DNA from: Carya illinoinensis
Lineage: Eukaryota; Streptophyta; Magnoliopsida; Fagales; Juglandaceae
Reading direction: 5' to 3'
Length of the DNA stretch: 64,000 nt
NCBI RefSeq assembly: GCF_018687715.1
Contig: NC_056765.1
Location: forward strand, 16,567,001-16,631,000
The notes beneath the pieces were generated by a model. That model worked only from the letters and a program-made list of their open reading frames with translations. It had not been told where the DNA came from and made no database searches. The position numbers were made by a program, and so were the translations under genes. This document shows, one piece after another, positions 24,501-36,102 of the stretch. Positions within the stretch are counted from its first letter, which is position 1. Each line of letters begins with the position of its first letter.

Positions 24501-26230
24501 TGCATACAGGAAAATACTTGTTATTGCCCCTACATGTATGGTTGTTAGAGTTGCTTAATTGCTAGATATGGCTTAGAAAAGTTTTGCTAAAAAAAATAAC
24601 CAAACATATATAAGGTCAAAACACGTGTCCATGGTCTAATATATATTTAATTAAGGTAGTGTGACACAAGAATCTCAAAAGTATGGTTTCGGCCAGTGAA
24701 AAATCAGATCAAACTCGATCAAGGAGGTCAGGAAAAAGCCTTTAAGGACATGACATGAGACACTGACACCAAAACAGTATTAAACATTTTCAGATGATAG
24801 GCTGAAATTAGCACTAAGCATTTTTTTGGTAATTCGCATATTCCTGTATTTTTTTCCCTTCTTTCTGTCGACATATATATATAGATCTATATATATAGCT
24901 ATAGGAATATATGGCTAGGGATGGAGCTAGTGAGAGGTTTGGGGAGGGAATTTTGACATATATATAGCTAGCTATCTATAGGTGGTAGATTAGGCATATC
25001 CCAGGTCTGACTATATTTAACCTACATTGCTCAATTATGTGTAGGTTAGTACTTCACTTTGAATTCTTGTTAGGTGGTTATATACATTAAGTAGGTTGCT
25101 TTCATCAAGAACACCTATGCAGCAACATAAGCTAGAAGGAGATGAAATTCATTCATTCCTACCGCTAAGACACATTAAGGAGGTTCATATACAGACTGCT
25201 GGGACCAGATTTTAGCAAGAAATTAACATACAGATAGTTGATAACCAAACTACTTAATTATCAGCTAGGCGGGAGATGAGCTGCAATTCCATCTATACCA
25301 GATCAGAATGCAAACCCTATCTGATCATGGGGTGGATAAAATTAACTCTCTCTATCGATCTCAAAATATTTACATATTATATACACACAAGTAGTACATG
25401 CATATACCTTTATGTATCATGGATGCATGCATGGATGTCATAATATAATAGAAGATATATACTTGATTGTCTCGTGTGAATCCAATTTTTTTACTCGTCA
25501 AGTTAAGTAGAAGAGAAACTCTAGTGTAGACAACCCCTTCACCGAGGGGGAAAAAATATAACATGTTGCAACCAATCCCCACACTAAACTATTAACATAA
25601 ATAATATATAATGTAATTATTCACACGAGTACATTTCTCTATGTCTGTTTGTGAATAAAATGGATCACCCTTCTCTTGTGTGATTTGGTAGCAGAGACAC
25701 TTTATCCAATGCATATTCCGATCCATCAATGTAATGCTTTCACAACAATTGGCTAATGATTAATGTTGCATGAACAAATATATAATGAATCCAACCACAT
25801 ACAGGATATATGTTTGCCTAAATGGAAAGTAGATGATACGATACCTCATCACATGCCAACTGGATAAATATATTCAAATTTGCATTTATTATGTTATTCG
25901 TGAATGAATTCCTAAAGGCAATAAGTTATTTTGAATTTCAAGTCTGCATTAAAAAATGCAAAGCCTCAGCCATTGGATTGTTAGCTCATTAAACTTACTA
26001 GATTTATGAAGTTTATCTTATATTAGGGGGAACAGGAACAAATTCTCAAGACCTCCCTTTCCTAGAAAAGGAAGAGCAAAATAACCAAAGTTCCATAATT
26101 GAAGTTAATTTGGATTTACTCAGTATTCAGTACATTATACTTTGGGTGTGTATGCATGCATGTCTGTTTGAGAAAACAAATATGGGACTTCAGGCTCAAT
26201 AAGAATTAGCATCACTCTCGGATCCACCTT
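21566..26230. other. Non-coding AT-rich stretch upstream of TNP2
   Basis: No supported gene on either strand. Notable contents: a 42-bp perfect palindrome at 21943-21984; a (TA)n run near 22397-22418; a 22-base A homopolymer around 23878-23900; an 18-bp motif (acatatcaaagctccagt) in tandem at 24416-24451; and a palindrome centred on AGATCT near 24880. The 5' end of the CACTA element should lie in the first few kb but I could not place it. Confidence 0.5.
21943..21984. repeat. 42-bp perfect palindrome
   Basis: Two uninterrupted 21-bp arms with no spacer. The left arm is TTCTTAGTG... and the right arm ends ...CACTAAGAA, so each arm carries a CACTAAGAA word pointing outward. It lies about 380 bp upstream of the TNP2 start codon. 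CACTA termini commonly read CACTA followed by A/G-rich sequence, so it may derive from transposon ends. That is inference. Confidence 0.9.
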
Positions 26231-26231
26231 A

Positions 26232-26515
26232 TCATGAGCCAGCTGGTTAGATGGTTGAGGAATGTGTGCGGGTACGTGACTCTTTGTCAGTATTTACGCT
26301 TCAGACCCAAAGTACTTAAAAAAAATAAGAATGAGATTGCCAGTCGTCGGGAAACACGGGGTTTGTTCCTCCTCAAGGATTTTATAGGTTCGGGGCTGCT
26401 CACTCACGTCATCTTCTTACCTAGGGTTATTTTGTCACCAAGCTCATCAAGTTCTCCCTCTGTTTTTCTTTTCATAAAAAGAAAGGAAAGAAAAAACATG
26501 TAGAGTTTTATTTTA
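26232..26515 (+). mobile_element. Possible tRNA-derived SINE fragment
   Basis: GAGCCAGCTGGTTAGATGG near 26247 resembles a polymerase III A box, and GCGGGTACGTGACTC about 30 bp later resembles a diverged B box, the spacing expected of a tRNA-derived SINE head. About 190 bp later comes a purine-rich tail (aagaaaggaaagaaaaaac). No target duplication was identified, so this is a weak call; a chance match is possible. Confidence 0.3.
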
Positions 26516-26589
26516 TTATATGTTTTTTGAAATGATAAGTATTTTCATTGCTGTAAACAAGTCCTTACAACATATTAGAACTTACAACA

Positions 26590-27490
26590 TGTTGAACACA
26601 AAAAGGAATTTCTTCAAAATCATACACATCCTCACTAAGAGATAAAGCATTATGTGCTAACACATGGGCTGCTTTGTTGCCTTCCCTTTTGGTATGGACC
26701 GCATGCCACTCTGCAAAGTTGTTCAACAGCATCTTGGCCTCCTCAATTATAAGTCCACTGTAGCTCCAATCCTACTGTGTTTCATTTAGTGACTTCACAA
26801 CCCGCATGCATCACCCTCAAGGATAAACTGATTCACCCCCACATCTTTGCAGAAACTTATACTCATCATCATAGCATGGGCTTCACCATTGAAGGCCTCC
26901 AATTTCAATTGTCTCTTGGCTTGTATGGTACCCAGCACCTGTCCATCACTGTTTCTGAGGATGCCCCCAATTCCAAGTTGGCCCTTAGCATCATTTATAG
27001 CTGCATCCCAATTCATCTTATACCAACCTATGAGGTTTCTAAGCCATTTAACAGTTACCTGGTCCTTGGTCCTCTGCAAACCATCTTCGTGTTGTCTCTG
27101 AACATGGTTGAACAACTCAAGCTCCCTCTTGGCTTTGTTGATGAGTTGATTAGGGTGCATGAAACCTTTGCCAAATATAAATTCATTTCTTCTAGTCCAG
27201 ATTAACTTAGCAATCATAGCCACTTCCTCGAGGCTACTGTCCTGCAAATGCTTACACAAGTGTTCCCATGCCTCTTTGAAGGATGAACAAAGGGTGCTCA
27301 TCTTCTAGACTTGTTGACTGCCTTGGCTCCATATCTTTGGCAACCCACAACTCCATAGAACATGTTCTCATATTTCAAGTTCAATTAGATAGACAAGACA
27401 TTTGCTGTTTTCAACTACCTTCCTTTTCATCAGGTTCACCATTGTTGGCAATGCTTCATTACATGCTCTCCATAGGAAGCTTCTAACTGC
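26590..27490 (-). pseudogene. LINE ORF2 3' part: end of zf-RVT and RNase H
   Basis: Downstream half of the split LINE ORF2. It begins with FLWRACNEALPT, part of the zinc-binding zf-RVT segment. Then comes a plant LINE RNase H domain: WYKMNWDAAINDAKGQLGI, LEAFNGEAHAMM, FILEGDA, and after a frameshift near 26795 the closing motif REGNKAAHVLAHNAL. Stops and frameshifts make it non-functional. Its upstream neighbour in the original gene is at 33088 and above, across the Gypsy insertion. Confidence 0.85.
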
Positions 27491-27495
27491 ATTAG

Positions 27496-28132
27496 TGACG
27501 CCGAACAGAATAGCGATTATCCTGCAGGCTAGTTCCAACAGATGATTCACAAGAGAAAAATCACCCAAAACCAGAGAGAAACGTCTCTAGGGTTTAACTG
27601 AATATTATCAAATCAAGCAATCATGAAAATCAGTCCACAAGTCGGACTGTTATAGCCAAAAATCGTGTTTATCCGAATTTTGCCAAAAATAGCAAAATCT
27701 TGGAAATCACTCCAAATTGAAATTCTAAATAAAATAAGCAATCTGCAAAAAATCCGGCCCAAATCGGGTTTAAAATGACTTCCTAACTAACAAGCGAAAT
27801 ATTACCATAAATAGAAAAGAATAACTAAAACTAGTGATTCGGAGGGAAAAACAGCAGAATTTGAGGTCGAAAAAAGGGCACATGGAGCATAGCTCCATGT
27901 GAACAGCGTGCGTGCCGAAAAGAGCTTTCCGAATTGGGGTCTTATGTGCGATTCCGACACCCGTAGCCAAAGTTATGGCCAAAAGACTGAAACGCACTCA
28001 AAACGGCCCCAATGAGGAACATATCACAATCAATTCCCGCCTTTGCGCTGATCTGCCAACTCATGGTATCTCAGCGCCATCAAGGTGCAATCTGACAGCT
28101 CAGCATCATCTGTCTCGGATCCCCCTGCATCA
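27496..28132 (-). repeat. 3' LTR of CRM-like element
   Basis: 637 bp. On the minus strand it is the downstream LTR and contains the last 100 or so bases of the pol frame. It differs from the other copy mostly by transitions, with a cluster around 27880-27920. Confidence 0.95.
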
Positions 28133-31100
28133 GTCACCCCGGGTTGGAAAGAACTCGTCCTCGAGTTCAGAGTAGTTTCATCAGAATCCACAAAACAAGG
28201 ACTTAGGTGCTTCACATTAAAGACATCAGAAGTCTTCAAGTGACTGGGAAGGCGCAACCTGTAAGCATTATCATTGATCTTCTGCACGACCTCACAAGGT
28301 CCAATCTTCCGATTCTTAAGCTTATTATACTCGCCAACAGGAAAACGATCACGAGTTAATACAACCCAAACAAAATCACCAACATCAAAAAGTACCTGAC
28401 GACGATGACTGTCAACCCGAGTCTTGTACTTGGTATTGCTCTCGTGAATGGTCTGTTTCACCTGCTCATGGATAACCCGAAGATGCTCTGCCATCTCATC
28501 TGCTTTAGGACTAAAACGCCCTATACGTGGAATAAGGGGCTAAGTCTAGCACCCCGGATGGTTTCTGACCATACACAATCTCAAATGGGCTTAAGCCTGT
28601 GGTTCTGTTTTTCGATCTGTTGTAGGCAAATTCTGCTTGAGGTAATGCCAAATCCCACTGCTTCAGCTTAGTTCCTGCCAAACATCTCAAAAGGTTGCCT
28701 AAACTCCGATTCACCACCTCGGTCTGGCCATCCGTCTGGGGGTGGTAGGCACTACTAAAATTCAACTGTGTTCCCAGTTTCCCCCACAGGCTCTTCCAGA
28801 AATAACTGATGAACTTGGTATCACGATCTGAAGTGATGGATCGAGGAACACCATGTAAACGCACAATCTCCCTGAAATACAGATGGGCAATCCGAACAGC
28901 ATCCATAGTCTTCCTACAAGCTACAAAATGGGCCATCTTGGAAAACCTGTCAACCACAATAAAGATAGAATCTGAGGCCCTTTGGGTGCGGGGTAAGCCC
29001 AATACAAAATCCATGCTGACATCGAACCAAGGAGCTTCAGGAACAGGTAACGGAGTGTACAAGCCCACATTGGTGAGAACTCCCTTAGACCGCTGGCACA
29101 CATAATAACGGCCCACATAATGGACCACATCACTAGTCAACTTGGGCCAATAAAAGTCAGAAGAGATAAGGGCCAAGGTCTTATCTCGGCCAAAGTGTCC
29201 CTCATTATGAAGCTCACTTATAATTTACTGCCTCAATGAACAATCTGGAATGCACAAATGTAATCCATGAAACAGATACCCATTATGCAAAATAAAATCA
29301 TGACGGTGACCATCAGTTACCTCCTGAAATATGCTTCCAAAGGAAGGATCAGCTGCATACATATCTGTAAATGTCTCAAAACCTGCAACTTTGGTACTCG
29401 TGGTGGTGAGGAGTAAGGTACGATGGCTCAGGGCATCTGCGACGCGGTTCAGACTCCCTGCTTGGTGCCTCAGCGTAAAGGTGAACTCTTGCAAGTATGC
29501 CACCCACTTGGCATGCCGTCTACTCAGCTTGTGTTGGCCATTGATGTACTTCAGGGCCTCATGATCGGTAAACAGAATAAACTCCTTCTGTACTAGATAG
29601 TGACGCCAATGCTTCAGGGACTGAACTATGGCATAGAACTCCAGGTCTTAAGTGGAATAATTTTTCTTTGATCCCGATAGCTTCTCACTGAAAAAAGCAA
29701 CCGGACGACCTGCCTGACTCAGAACACCACCAATGCCAACGCTAGATGCATCACAATTTACCTCGAACACTTTGTCAAAATCAGGGAGTGCCAAAACTGG
29801 TGCCTCGGTCATCTTCTGCTTGACGAGTTGAAAACTGGCCTCTGCCTCCTCAGACCACTGGAAATCACGCCCCTTGAGGCACTCTGTGATAGGGGCAATC
29901 AGAGTGCTGAAATTTCTAATGAACCGGCGGTAGAAAGATGCCAGTCCATGGAAACTTCGGATGTCATGTAAGGTCCTTGGTCTGGGCCACTCCAAGACTG
30001 CATCTATCTTTGACTGATCTGCATGAACACCATCAGTAGACACAACAAAACCAAGAAAAGTCACAGAAGTAGTGAAGAAAGAACACTTCTTCTGATTGAC
30101 AAACAGGCACTCCGTTTTCAGCATCTCAAAAACAGCACGGAGGTGATCGAAGTGTGAAGCCCATGTCGGACTATAAATGAGGATATCATCGAAGTAAACT
30201 ACAACGAATTTCCCCATAAAAGGCCGCAAGACCTGATGCATAAATCTCATGAACATGCTGGGCGCATTGGATAGCCCAAAAGGCATGACCATCCACTCAT
30301 ACAACCCTTGTGGCGTCTTAAACACCGTCTTCCACTCATCTCCAGGCCTTATTCTGATCTGGTGGTATCCACTTTTAAGGTCAATTTTTGAGAAGACCTT
30401 AGAACCGGATAGCTGATCCAACATATCATCCAGACGGGGAATTGGAAACCGGTACTTCACTGTAATTCTGTTGATCGCTCGGCTATCAACACACATACGC
30501 CAAGAACCATCTTTCTTTGGCACTAGCAGGGCAGGGACTGGACATGGGCTCATACTCTCTCGGATATAGCCCCTCTCCAACAACTCTACCACCTGTTGCT
30601 GCAACTCTTTGGCCTCCTTGGGACTGAGGCGATATGCTGGTTGATTTGGCAAACTTGACCCAGGAACAAGGTCAATTCGATGTTGAATATCCCTCATAGG
30701 CGGTAGCCCAGGAGGAAGATCCTCTGGCATCAAGTCAGAGAATTCTGCTAGCAGCCGCTGCACCTCTACTGGTAAATCTATATCCACGTCTACTGCACTA
30801 TTCTCGCAAGGTAGTAAAGCATAGACCACGCCGCCATGCTCAATCTCATCTAAAAACCCGGACATGGAAAGCAGGTTAGTATTATTGGCTACCGGGGTAG
30901 GAGTGAGTCCTTCCCGCCGGGGCGCCAACACAATCTTTTTTCCCTCGATGTTAAGGGAATACGTATTCTTCCGTCCATCATGAATGACACTGCGATCATA
31001 CTGCCAAGGTCGACCCAACAATACATGACACGCATCCATAGACACAACATCACACCTGGCATTATCGAAATATTTTCTACCAATTGAAAAAGACACGAGG

Positions 31101-32397
31101 CATCGCCTATCAACTGTTACCTCACTGCCTTTATTTAGCCATGACAACTTGTATGGCTTAGGATGACGGTCCGTCTTCAACTGCAATTTCTGGACAACCT
31201 CCTCGGACACTACATTCTCACAACTGCCACTGTCAATGATCATTTGCAGACTTTATCTGCAACTGTGCAGGTCGTGTGAAAAATATTGGTTCTCAACCAA
31301 TCGTCCCCTGAATCGCCCTTGGGAGTCAGTAGACTCTTGCGAACGACCAGAGTCTCATGACCATCTCCATACAGCACATCATCAGTCTCATCATTGTCAT
31401 ACACGGGCTCGCCAATCTCCTCAGTCTCGTCTACCACGTTTTCCTCAATCAACAAATTCTTGCCCTTTTGATTAGCAGGCTTCCTGCAATCAGTCGCCCT
31501 ATGCCCTTGTTCACCACAACGAAAACATCTAATAGTAGGGTTAGAATTACCCTGCGGTGGCTGCTGGATAGGACGGGAATCCTGAGGGTGAACTGGCCGA
31601 CTGTTTTGATCGCTCCTGATCACTGGTCTCCTGTTGTGCTGTTTTTCAACAGTAAGTGCACGCTGGTAGGCCTCCAAAACATTCCACAGTGAATGAAGGC
31701 TGAGGACATCTTACAAGGGCTGGCGCAAACCCCCCAAATACCACGCCACCATCTGCTCCTTCATCTCAGATAAATCGTTACGGGCGACCAATTGGTAAAA
31801 CTCCTCCGTGTAATCATCGACTGATCGCGCGCCCTGCCTCAGCGCATGAAGTCGCTGAAACAAGGTTTGCGTGTAGCCGAAGGGAAGGAAGTGACCCTTC
31901 ATCTTCTTCTTCATCTTCTCCCAATCAGTGATCTTGGCCTTGCCCTGCCTGTCTCGTGAACGTCGCAACTGCTCCCACCACGCAGATGCTCTGCCCTTGA
32001 GTTTGATGGCGATCAGTTTCACTTTCACACGATCGGGGACTTCCTTATAATCAAAAATACGCTCCACTTCGTTAATCCAATCCATGAATCCCTCGGCCTG
32101 TAACGTACCAGAAAACTCAGGCAGATCGACCCGAAAACCGAGGTCTTCATGACGCTCCTCCCGACCACGGTGCTCTCGGAATAGAGCACGATTGTGATAT
32201 GGGTTTTCGAAAGTGGAATTAGAATCGTGATCAGAGGCCTCACGATCCTTGAAATCCTGCGCCGCCAGGCGCTGGGTTAATTCTGCGACATGCCTCTGCA
32301 AATCCTCAATCATCGCATCTTGAACGCTACGATCACGGCGTTGGGCTTCCTCATTCGGAACCTGCCCACGACGACCACGACCACGACCACCGGCCAT
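28030..32397 (-). pseudogene. Gag-Pol of CRM-like Gypsy element, five disruptions
   Basis: Starts at the ATG of [12 protein letters not shown] (32397), 48 bases inside the 5' LTR. Gag with the [18 protein letters not shown] and [14 protein letters not shown] regions, then a CCHC knuckle (CFRCGEQGHRATDC). Protease [13 protein letters not shown] with YFDDILIYS box; RNase [14 protein letters not shown]; integrase with SMDFVLGLP, TSDRDTKF and GQTEVVNR (D,D,E). The C-terminal tail ends RYHELADQRKGGN inside the 3' LTR; no classical chromodomain is visible. Breaks: TAA at 31711 (gag); one-base frameshift near 31240 just before the protease; TAA at 29648 (RNase H); TAA at 29225 before the integrase finger; one-base frameshift near 28520. 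The first cysteine of the integrase HHCC finger also reads Tyr (GRYYVCQR). Not functional. Confidence 0.92.
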
Positions 32398-32445
32398 TGA
32401 AACTGGTGAAATTTCCCAGGAAGATGTTGAAGCTCTGATGCCAAC

Positions 32446-33082
32446 TGACGCCGAACAGAATAGCGATTATCCTGCAGGCTAGTTCCAACAGATGATTCAC
32501 AAGAGAAAAATCGCCCAAAACCAGAGAGAAACGTCTCTAGGGTTTAACTGAATATTATCAAATCAAGCAATCATGAAAATCAGTCCACAAGCCGGACTGT
32601 TATAGCCAAAAATCGTGTTTATCAGAATTTTGCCAAAAATAGCAAAATCTCGGAAATCACTCCAAATTGAAATTCGAAATTAAATAAGCAATCTGCAAAA
32701 AATCTGGCCCAAATCGGGTTTAAAATGACTTCCTAATTGACAAGCGAAATATTACCATAAATAGAAAAGAATAACTAAAACTAGTGATTCAGAGGGAAAA
32801 ATAGCAGAATTTGATGTCGAAAAAAGGGCAAATGGAGCCATGCTCCATATGGATGGCATGCGCGCCGAAAAGTGCTTTCCGAATTGGGGTCTTATGTGCG
32901 ATTCCGACACCCGTAGCCAAAGTTATGGCCAAAAGACTGAAACGCACTCAAAACGGCCCCAATGAGGAACATATCACAATCAATTCCCGCCTTTGCGCTG
33001 ATTTGCCAACTCATGGTATCTCAGCGCCATCAAGGTGCAATCTGACAGCTCAGCATCATCTGTCTCGGATCCCCCTGCATCA
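32446..33082 (-). repeat. 5' LTR of CRM-like element
   Basis: 637 bp, same length as 27496-28132 with about 24 substitutions. On the minus strand it is followed two bases later by the primer-binding site TGGCATCAGAGC. Confidence 0.95.
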
Positions 33083-33087
33083 ATTAG

Positions 33088-35085
33088 GCACTGGAAGCTT
33101 CCATATACCTTTCCAAAAGCCATCTTCCCGTTTGTCATTGGATGTTTCTCCTGTGGATCTTGCTATCATAGCCCTGTGTAGAAAATATGCACTTCTAACA
33201 GAGAAAATGCTATTTTTTGTGTGATGCCAAACAAGCTGATTCTCTCTACCCCCTATGCTAACTAGAATTGATTTGATTATATCAACTTCCTGGGCTGAAA
33301 AAAGGCTAACCAGAAGTGGTTCATTCCAGATTCTCAAATCATTATCAATGAGTTCAGACACCATCACTTGTGTTGCATGTTCCCCTTTAGTGGATTGGAT
33401 TCTGAATGTGTGTGGCTTAGGAATCCACTTGTCCTCCCAAATTTTGACTTGCCTACCATTCCCAATTCTCCAAACTAGGCCTTCTTTCAGTAACTCAAGA
33501 CCACTCATAATACTCCTCTAGACATAGGATGGCATGTATCCCAGTTTGGCTCCTAGAAAGGCTCCATTTGGGAAATATTTATGTTTTAGTATTTGAGCTG
33601 GAAGGGATTGTGGTGATTGAAGTATCCGCCACCCTTGCTTGGCTAGCACGGCTATATTAAAGCTTTTGAAGTCTCTTAAGCCCAAGCCCCCTTTAGTCTT
33701 ACCTTGGTTTAGCTGATCCCATTTCAACTATTGCATTTTGGAGTGATCCTCATAAAAGCCCCCCCAAAATTTCTTCATGAGCTTGTTAAGTTTGTTTGAA
33801 ATGGACATAGGAAGAAGGAATATGCTCATTGAGTAGGTTGGAATGGCTTGTAGCACAGCCTTAAGGAGGACTTCTTTGCCTGCAGCTGAAAGGCATTTGG
33901 TCTTCCAGTTTGTGATCCTGGACCATATTCTATCTAGTAAGGAGCGGAAAGCAGCAACTTTTGATCTACCAAGTAGGGTTGGTAGGCCCAAATATATTCA
34001 AAAGAGCCTGAGGACTTGATCCCAGAAATCTGTAGAATGTTCCTTTGGATGTCCTTGGGCGTATTCCTACTGAAAAAGATTGAGGTTTTATCTTTGTTGA
34101 GCATCTATCCTGAGGCAATTTCATAGGTTTCCAAAGTATGAAGCACTCTACACCATTCTAGTGAGTTTGCCTTGCAGAAAAGGAGACTATCATCTGCAAA
34201 GAACAGATGATTCACTAGGATTTGACCATCTCCAATGTGGATGCTAGATAAAATACCCTTGATTTCAGCTTCGTTCAATAGGTTAGAGAGAGCTTCAGCA
34301 CACATAATAAATAGACAAGGGGACAGGGGGTCCCCTTGTCTGATACCTCTTGTGGGAGTGAAAGAGGGGTCTGCCTCTCTATTAATTAAAATAGAGTATG
34401 TGACTGAGGTAATACAGTTCATGATAAGAGAGATCCATTGAGGTGCAAAATCCATCTTTTCCATCACTGCCTTTAGAAAGCTCCACTCCACTCTATCATA
34501 AGCTTTACTCATGTCAAGCTTGAGAGCCATTAATCTAGCTTTGCCTTTGATCTTAGAATTCATTGTGTGGAGGGTCTCGCATGCTGCAACTACATTGTCA
34601 GTTATGAGTCTTCCTGGAACAAAAGCACTTTGGTTCAAAGAGATGATGTCAGGCAGAATTAATTTCAACCGTTTGTCAAAAACTTTAGCTACAATTTTAT
34701 AGCTAACATTACACAAGCTAATTGGCCTAAACTCAGAAACTGTTTTGGGGTCCTTAACTTTTGGAATCAGTGTGATAAAAGTATCATTAACCCCTTTTAA
34801 TGAGCCTCCTTGGTTTAGGATTTTAAGGGCAAAGTTACTAGTCTCCTTCCCAATGCTTTCCCAGTGATTTTGGTAAAAGTGGGTGGGAAACCATCAGGGC
34901 CTGGAGATCCAACAGGATTCATTTGTGAGACAGCATCATGGACCTCCTTCTCAGTAAACTTGAGCAGGAGTTTGTTGTTCATTGCAGTGGTGACTTTTTG
35001 GTCCATACCTTGGAGGCATGTAGTGAAATCAGAGGGGTTAGAGGTGGAAAATAAATGTGTATAGAAGTCAGAGAAGAAACAAAGT
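33088..35085 (-). pseudogene. LINE ORF2 5' part: linker, reverse transcriptase, start of zf-RVT
   Basis: Upstream half of the split LINE ORF2. From about 35085: FSDFYTHLF and SPGPDGFPPTF (just before RT), then the RT core (VSYKIVAKVF, QSAFVPGRLITDN, LDMSKAYDRVEWSFL, IRQGDPLSPCLF, FADDSLLFCK), the post-RT region (GKEVLLKAVLQAIPTYSMS, GLGLRDFKSFNIAVLAKQGW) and the start of zf-RVT (WRIGNGRQVKIWEDKWIP). The catalytic FADD box is intact, but several stops and frameshifts break the frame (near 34100, 33990, 33727 and 33517). It ends where the CRM-like element begins. Confidence 0.9.
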
Positions 35086-35094
35086 GTTGTTCAA

Positions 35095-35884
35095 AAGTAG
35101 AGCACTGAGGCAGTGGATTTTTTCCAGTTATGGGAAAGATTGCAGCAATGGTTCGAGCAGAATAAGTTAGAGAAAATTGCTATGATTTTTGAAGGCATTT
35201 GGTTTAGAATAAACAGATATCTATTTGAGCAAAGATTTGATAGCCCGAGTAAAGTTATACAAAGTGCCTTATCTAATGTTAAAATTTTTTAAGAATCTAA
35301 AGGGGGAACAAGGGGTAGCAGATTAGAACTAGTTAGAGGAGGGATGAACTCAGATGATTCCCACAAATTGATGGCTCTACAAAGATCAACTTTGATACTG
35401 CCATGAATAAGAAAAATTAGAAAATGGGCATTGAAGTAATAGCTAGAGACCCCAAGAGAAGAGATTCTAATTTCTTTTTGTGCTCCAAAGGATTTCATTT
35501 GAGAACCTCATGACTTAGCAGAAGCTTATGCGCAGAAAGTCATTAAGAAGGAGATTAAGAAAGTCATCTTTAAAGGTGATGCGCAGAAACTAATAAAGGA
35601 GATAAAGGCAAAGAGGTTACATATGCATGGATGGGACAATTAAAGAAAGATATAAGACACAGTTTCGCCCAAATAGTAGAATAGGAAGTGAGATTTACCT
35701 ATAGAGAAGAGAATAGTATAGCTCATGAGCTAGCTAAGAGGGCACTACATGTGGATGGAAAGACTTGCTGGATTGAAGAGGGTCCAATTGAGATTAGTTC
35801 TATTGTAGAGAAAGAGATGTCTTGTAACTGATTTTCATATGATGAATGAAATAAGAAGTATTTTGATGTGTCAAAAAAAAAAAA
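35095..35884 (+). mobile_element. 3' fragment of a second L1-type LINE
   Basis: Plus-strand remnant of LINE ORF2 3' sequence. Visible pieces include LWERLQQWFEQNKLEKIAM, then after many stops VIFKGDAQKLIKEI and the closing RNase H motif REENSIAHELAKRALHV (about 35710-35755). A stop, a short 3' UTR and a 13-base A tract (to 35884) follow. Strongly 5' truncated and decayed. It abuts the minus-strand LINE head to head at about 35090. No target duplication seen. Confidence 0.75.
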
Positions 35885-36102
35885 ATCTGCTAAACCCAAA
35901 ATACCTTATAACCTCAAACATGTACAAATTAGGACAAAACTCCCATTCCATCTATCAATTCACTCACTAACCTCTGTTGTTTCTAGATTAAAGTAAAATG
36001 TTAAAAGACTATTTAGAACATTAGCAATATTGGTTCTAAATCATAAGTTAAAGTTTGTCTCACTTTGTTGCTTTTGACTATTCATTCAAAAATTGAACCT
36101 CA
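35885..36102. other. Short non-coding spacer containing a LINE target site
   Basis: No gene. Its right edge, 36088-36102 (aaaaattgaacctca), is the left copy of the target duplication of the next LINE; the right copy is at 47241-47255. Confidence 0.7.

Larger units (their letters stand above)
27496..33082 (-). mobile_element. Complete CRM-like Ty3/Gypsy retrotransposon, decayed
   Basis: LTRs of 637 bp at each end, flanked by a perfect 5-bp target duplication ATTAG (27491-27495 and 33083-33087). Read on the minus strand the element runs TGATGCAGG...GGCGTCA. The primer-binding site (TGGCATCAGAGC, one mismatch to initiator Met tRNA) lies two bases inside the 5' LTR, at 32432-32443. About 24 substitutions separate the LTRs (about 3.8%). 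The gag and protease sequence style and the pol frame running into the 3' LTR suggest the CRM (centromeric) chromovirus lineage; this lineage call is tentative. It inserted into the zf-RVT region of a LINE. Confidence 0.95.
26526..35090 (-). mobile_element. 5'-truncated L1-type LINE, split by a Gypsy element
   Basis: A non-LTR retrotransposon lying on the minus strand, interrupted at 27496-33082 by a CRM-like Gypsy element. It keeps part of ORF2: the end of the linker, the reverse transcriptase, the zf-RVT zinc region and an RNase H domain. The endonuclease and ORF1 are missing, as expected of 5' truncation during target-primed reverse transcription. The 3' end is placed near 26526 where coding and a short A-rich tail (T run on the plus strand) end; no target duplication was found. 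At about 35090 it meets a second LINE fragment head to head. Confidence 0.85.

Noticed and set aside
27912..28175. Plus-strand ORF repeated at 32811-33224
   Set aside because: It is antisense within the two LTRs of the CRM-like element.
35090..35884. Twin-priming (5' inversion) of a single LINE
   Set aside because: Both halves contain RNase H sequence and separate 3' ends, so they are two copies.
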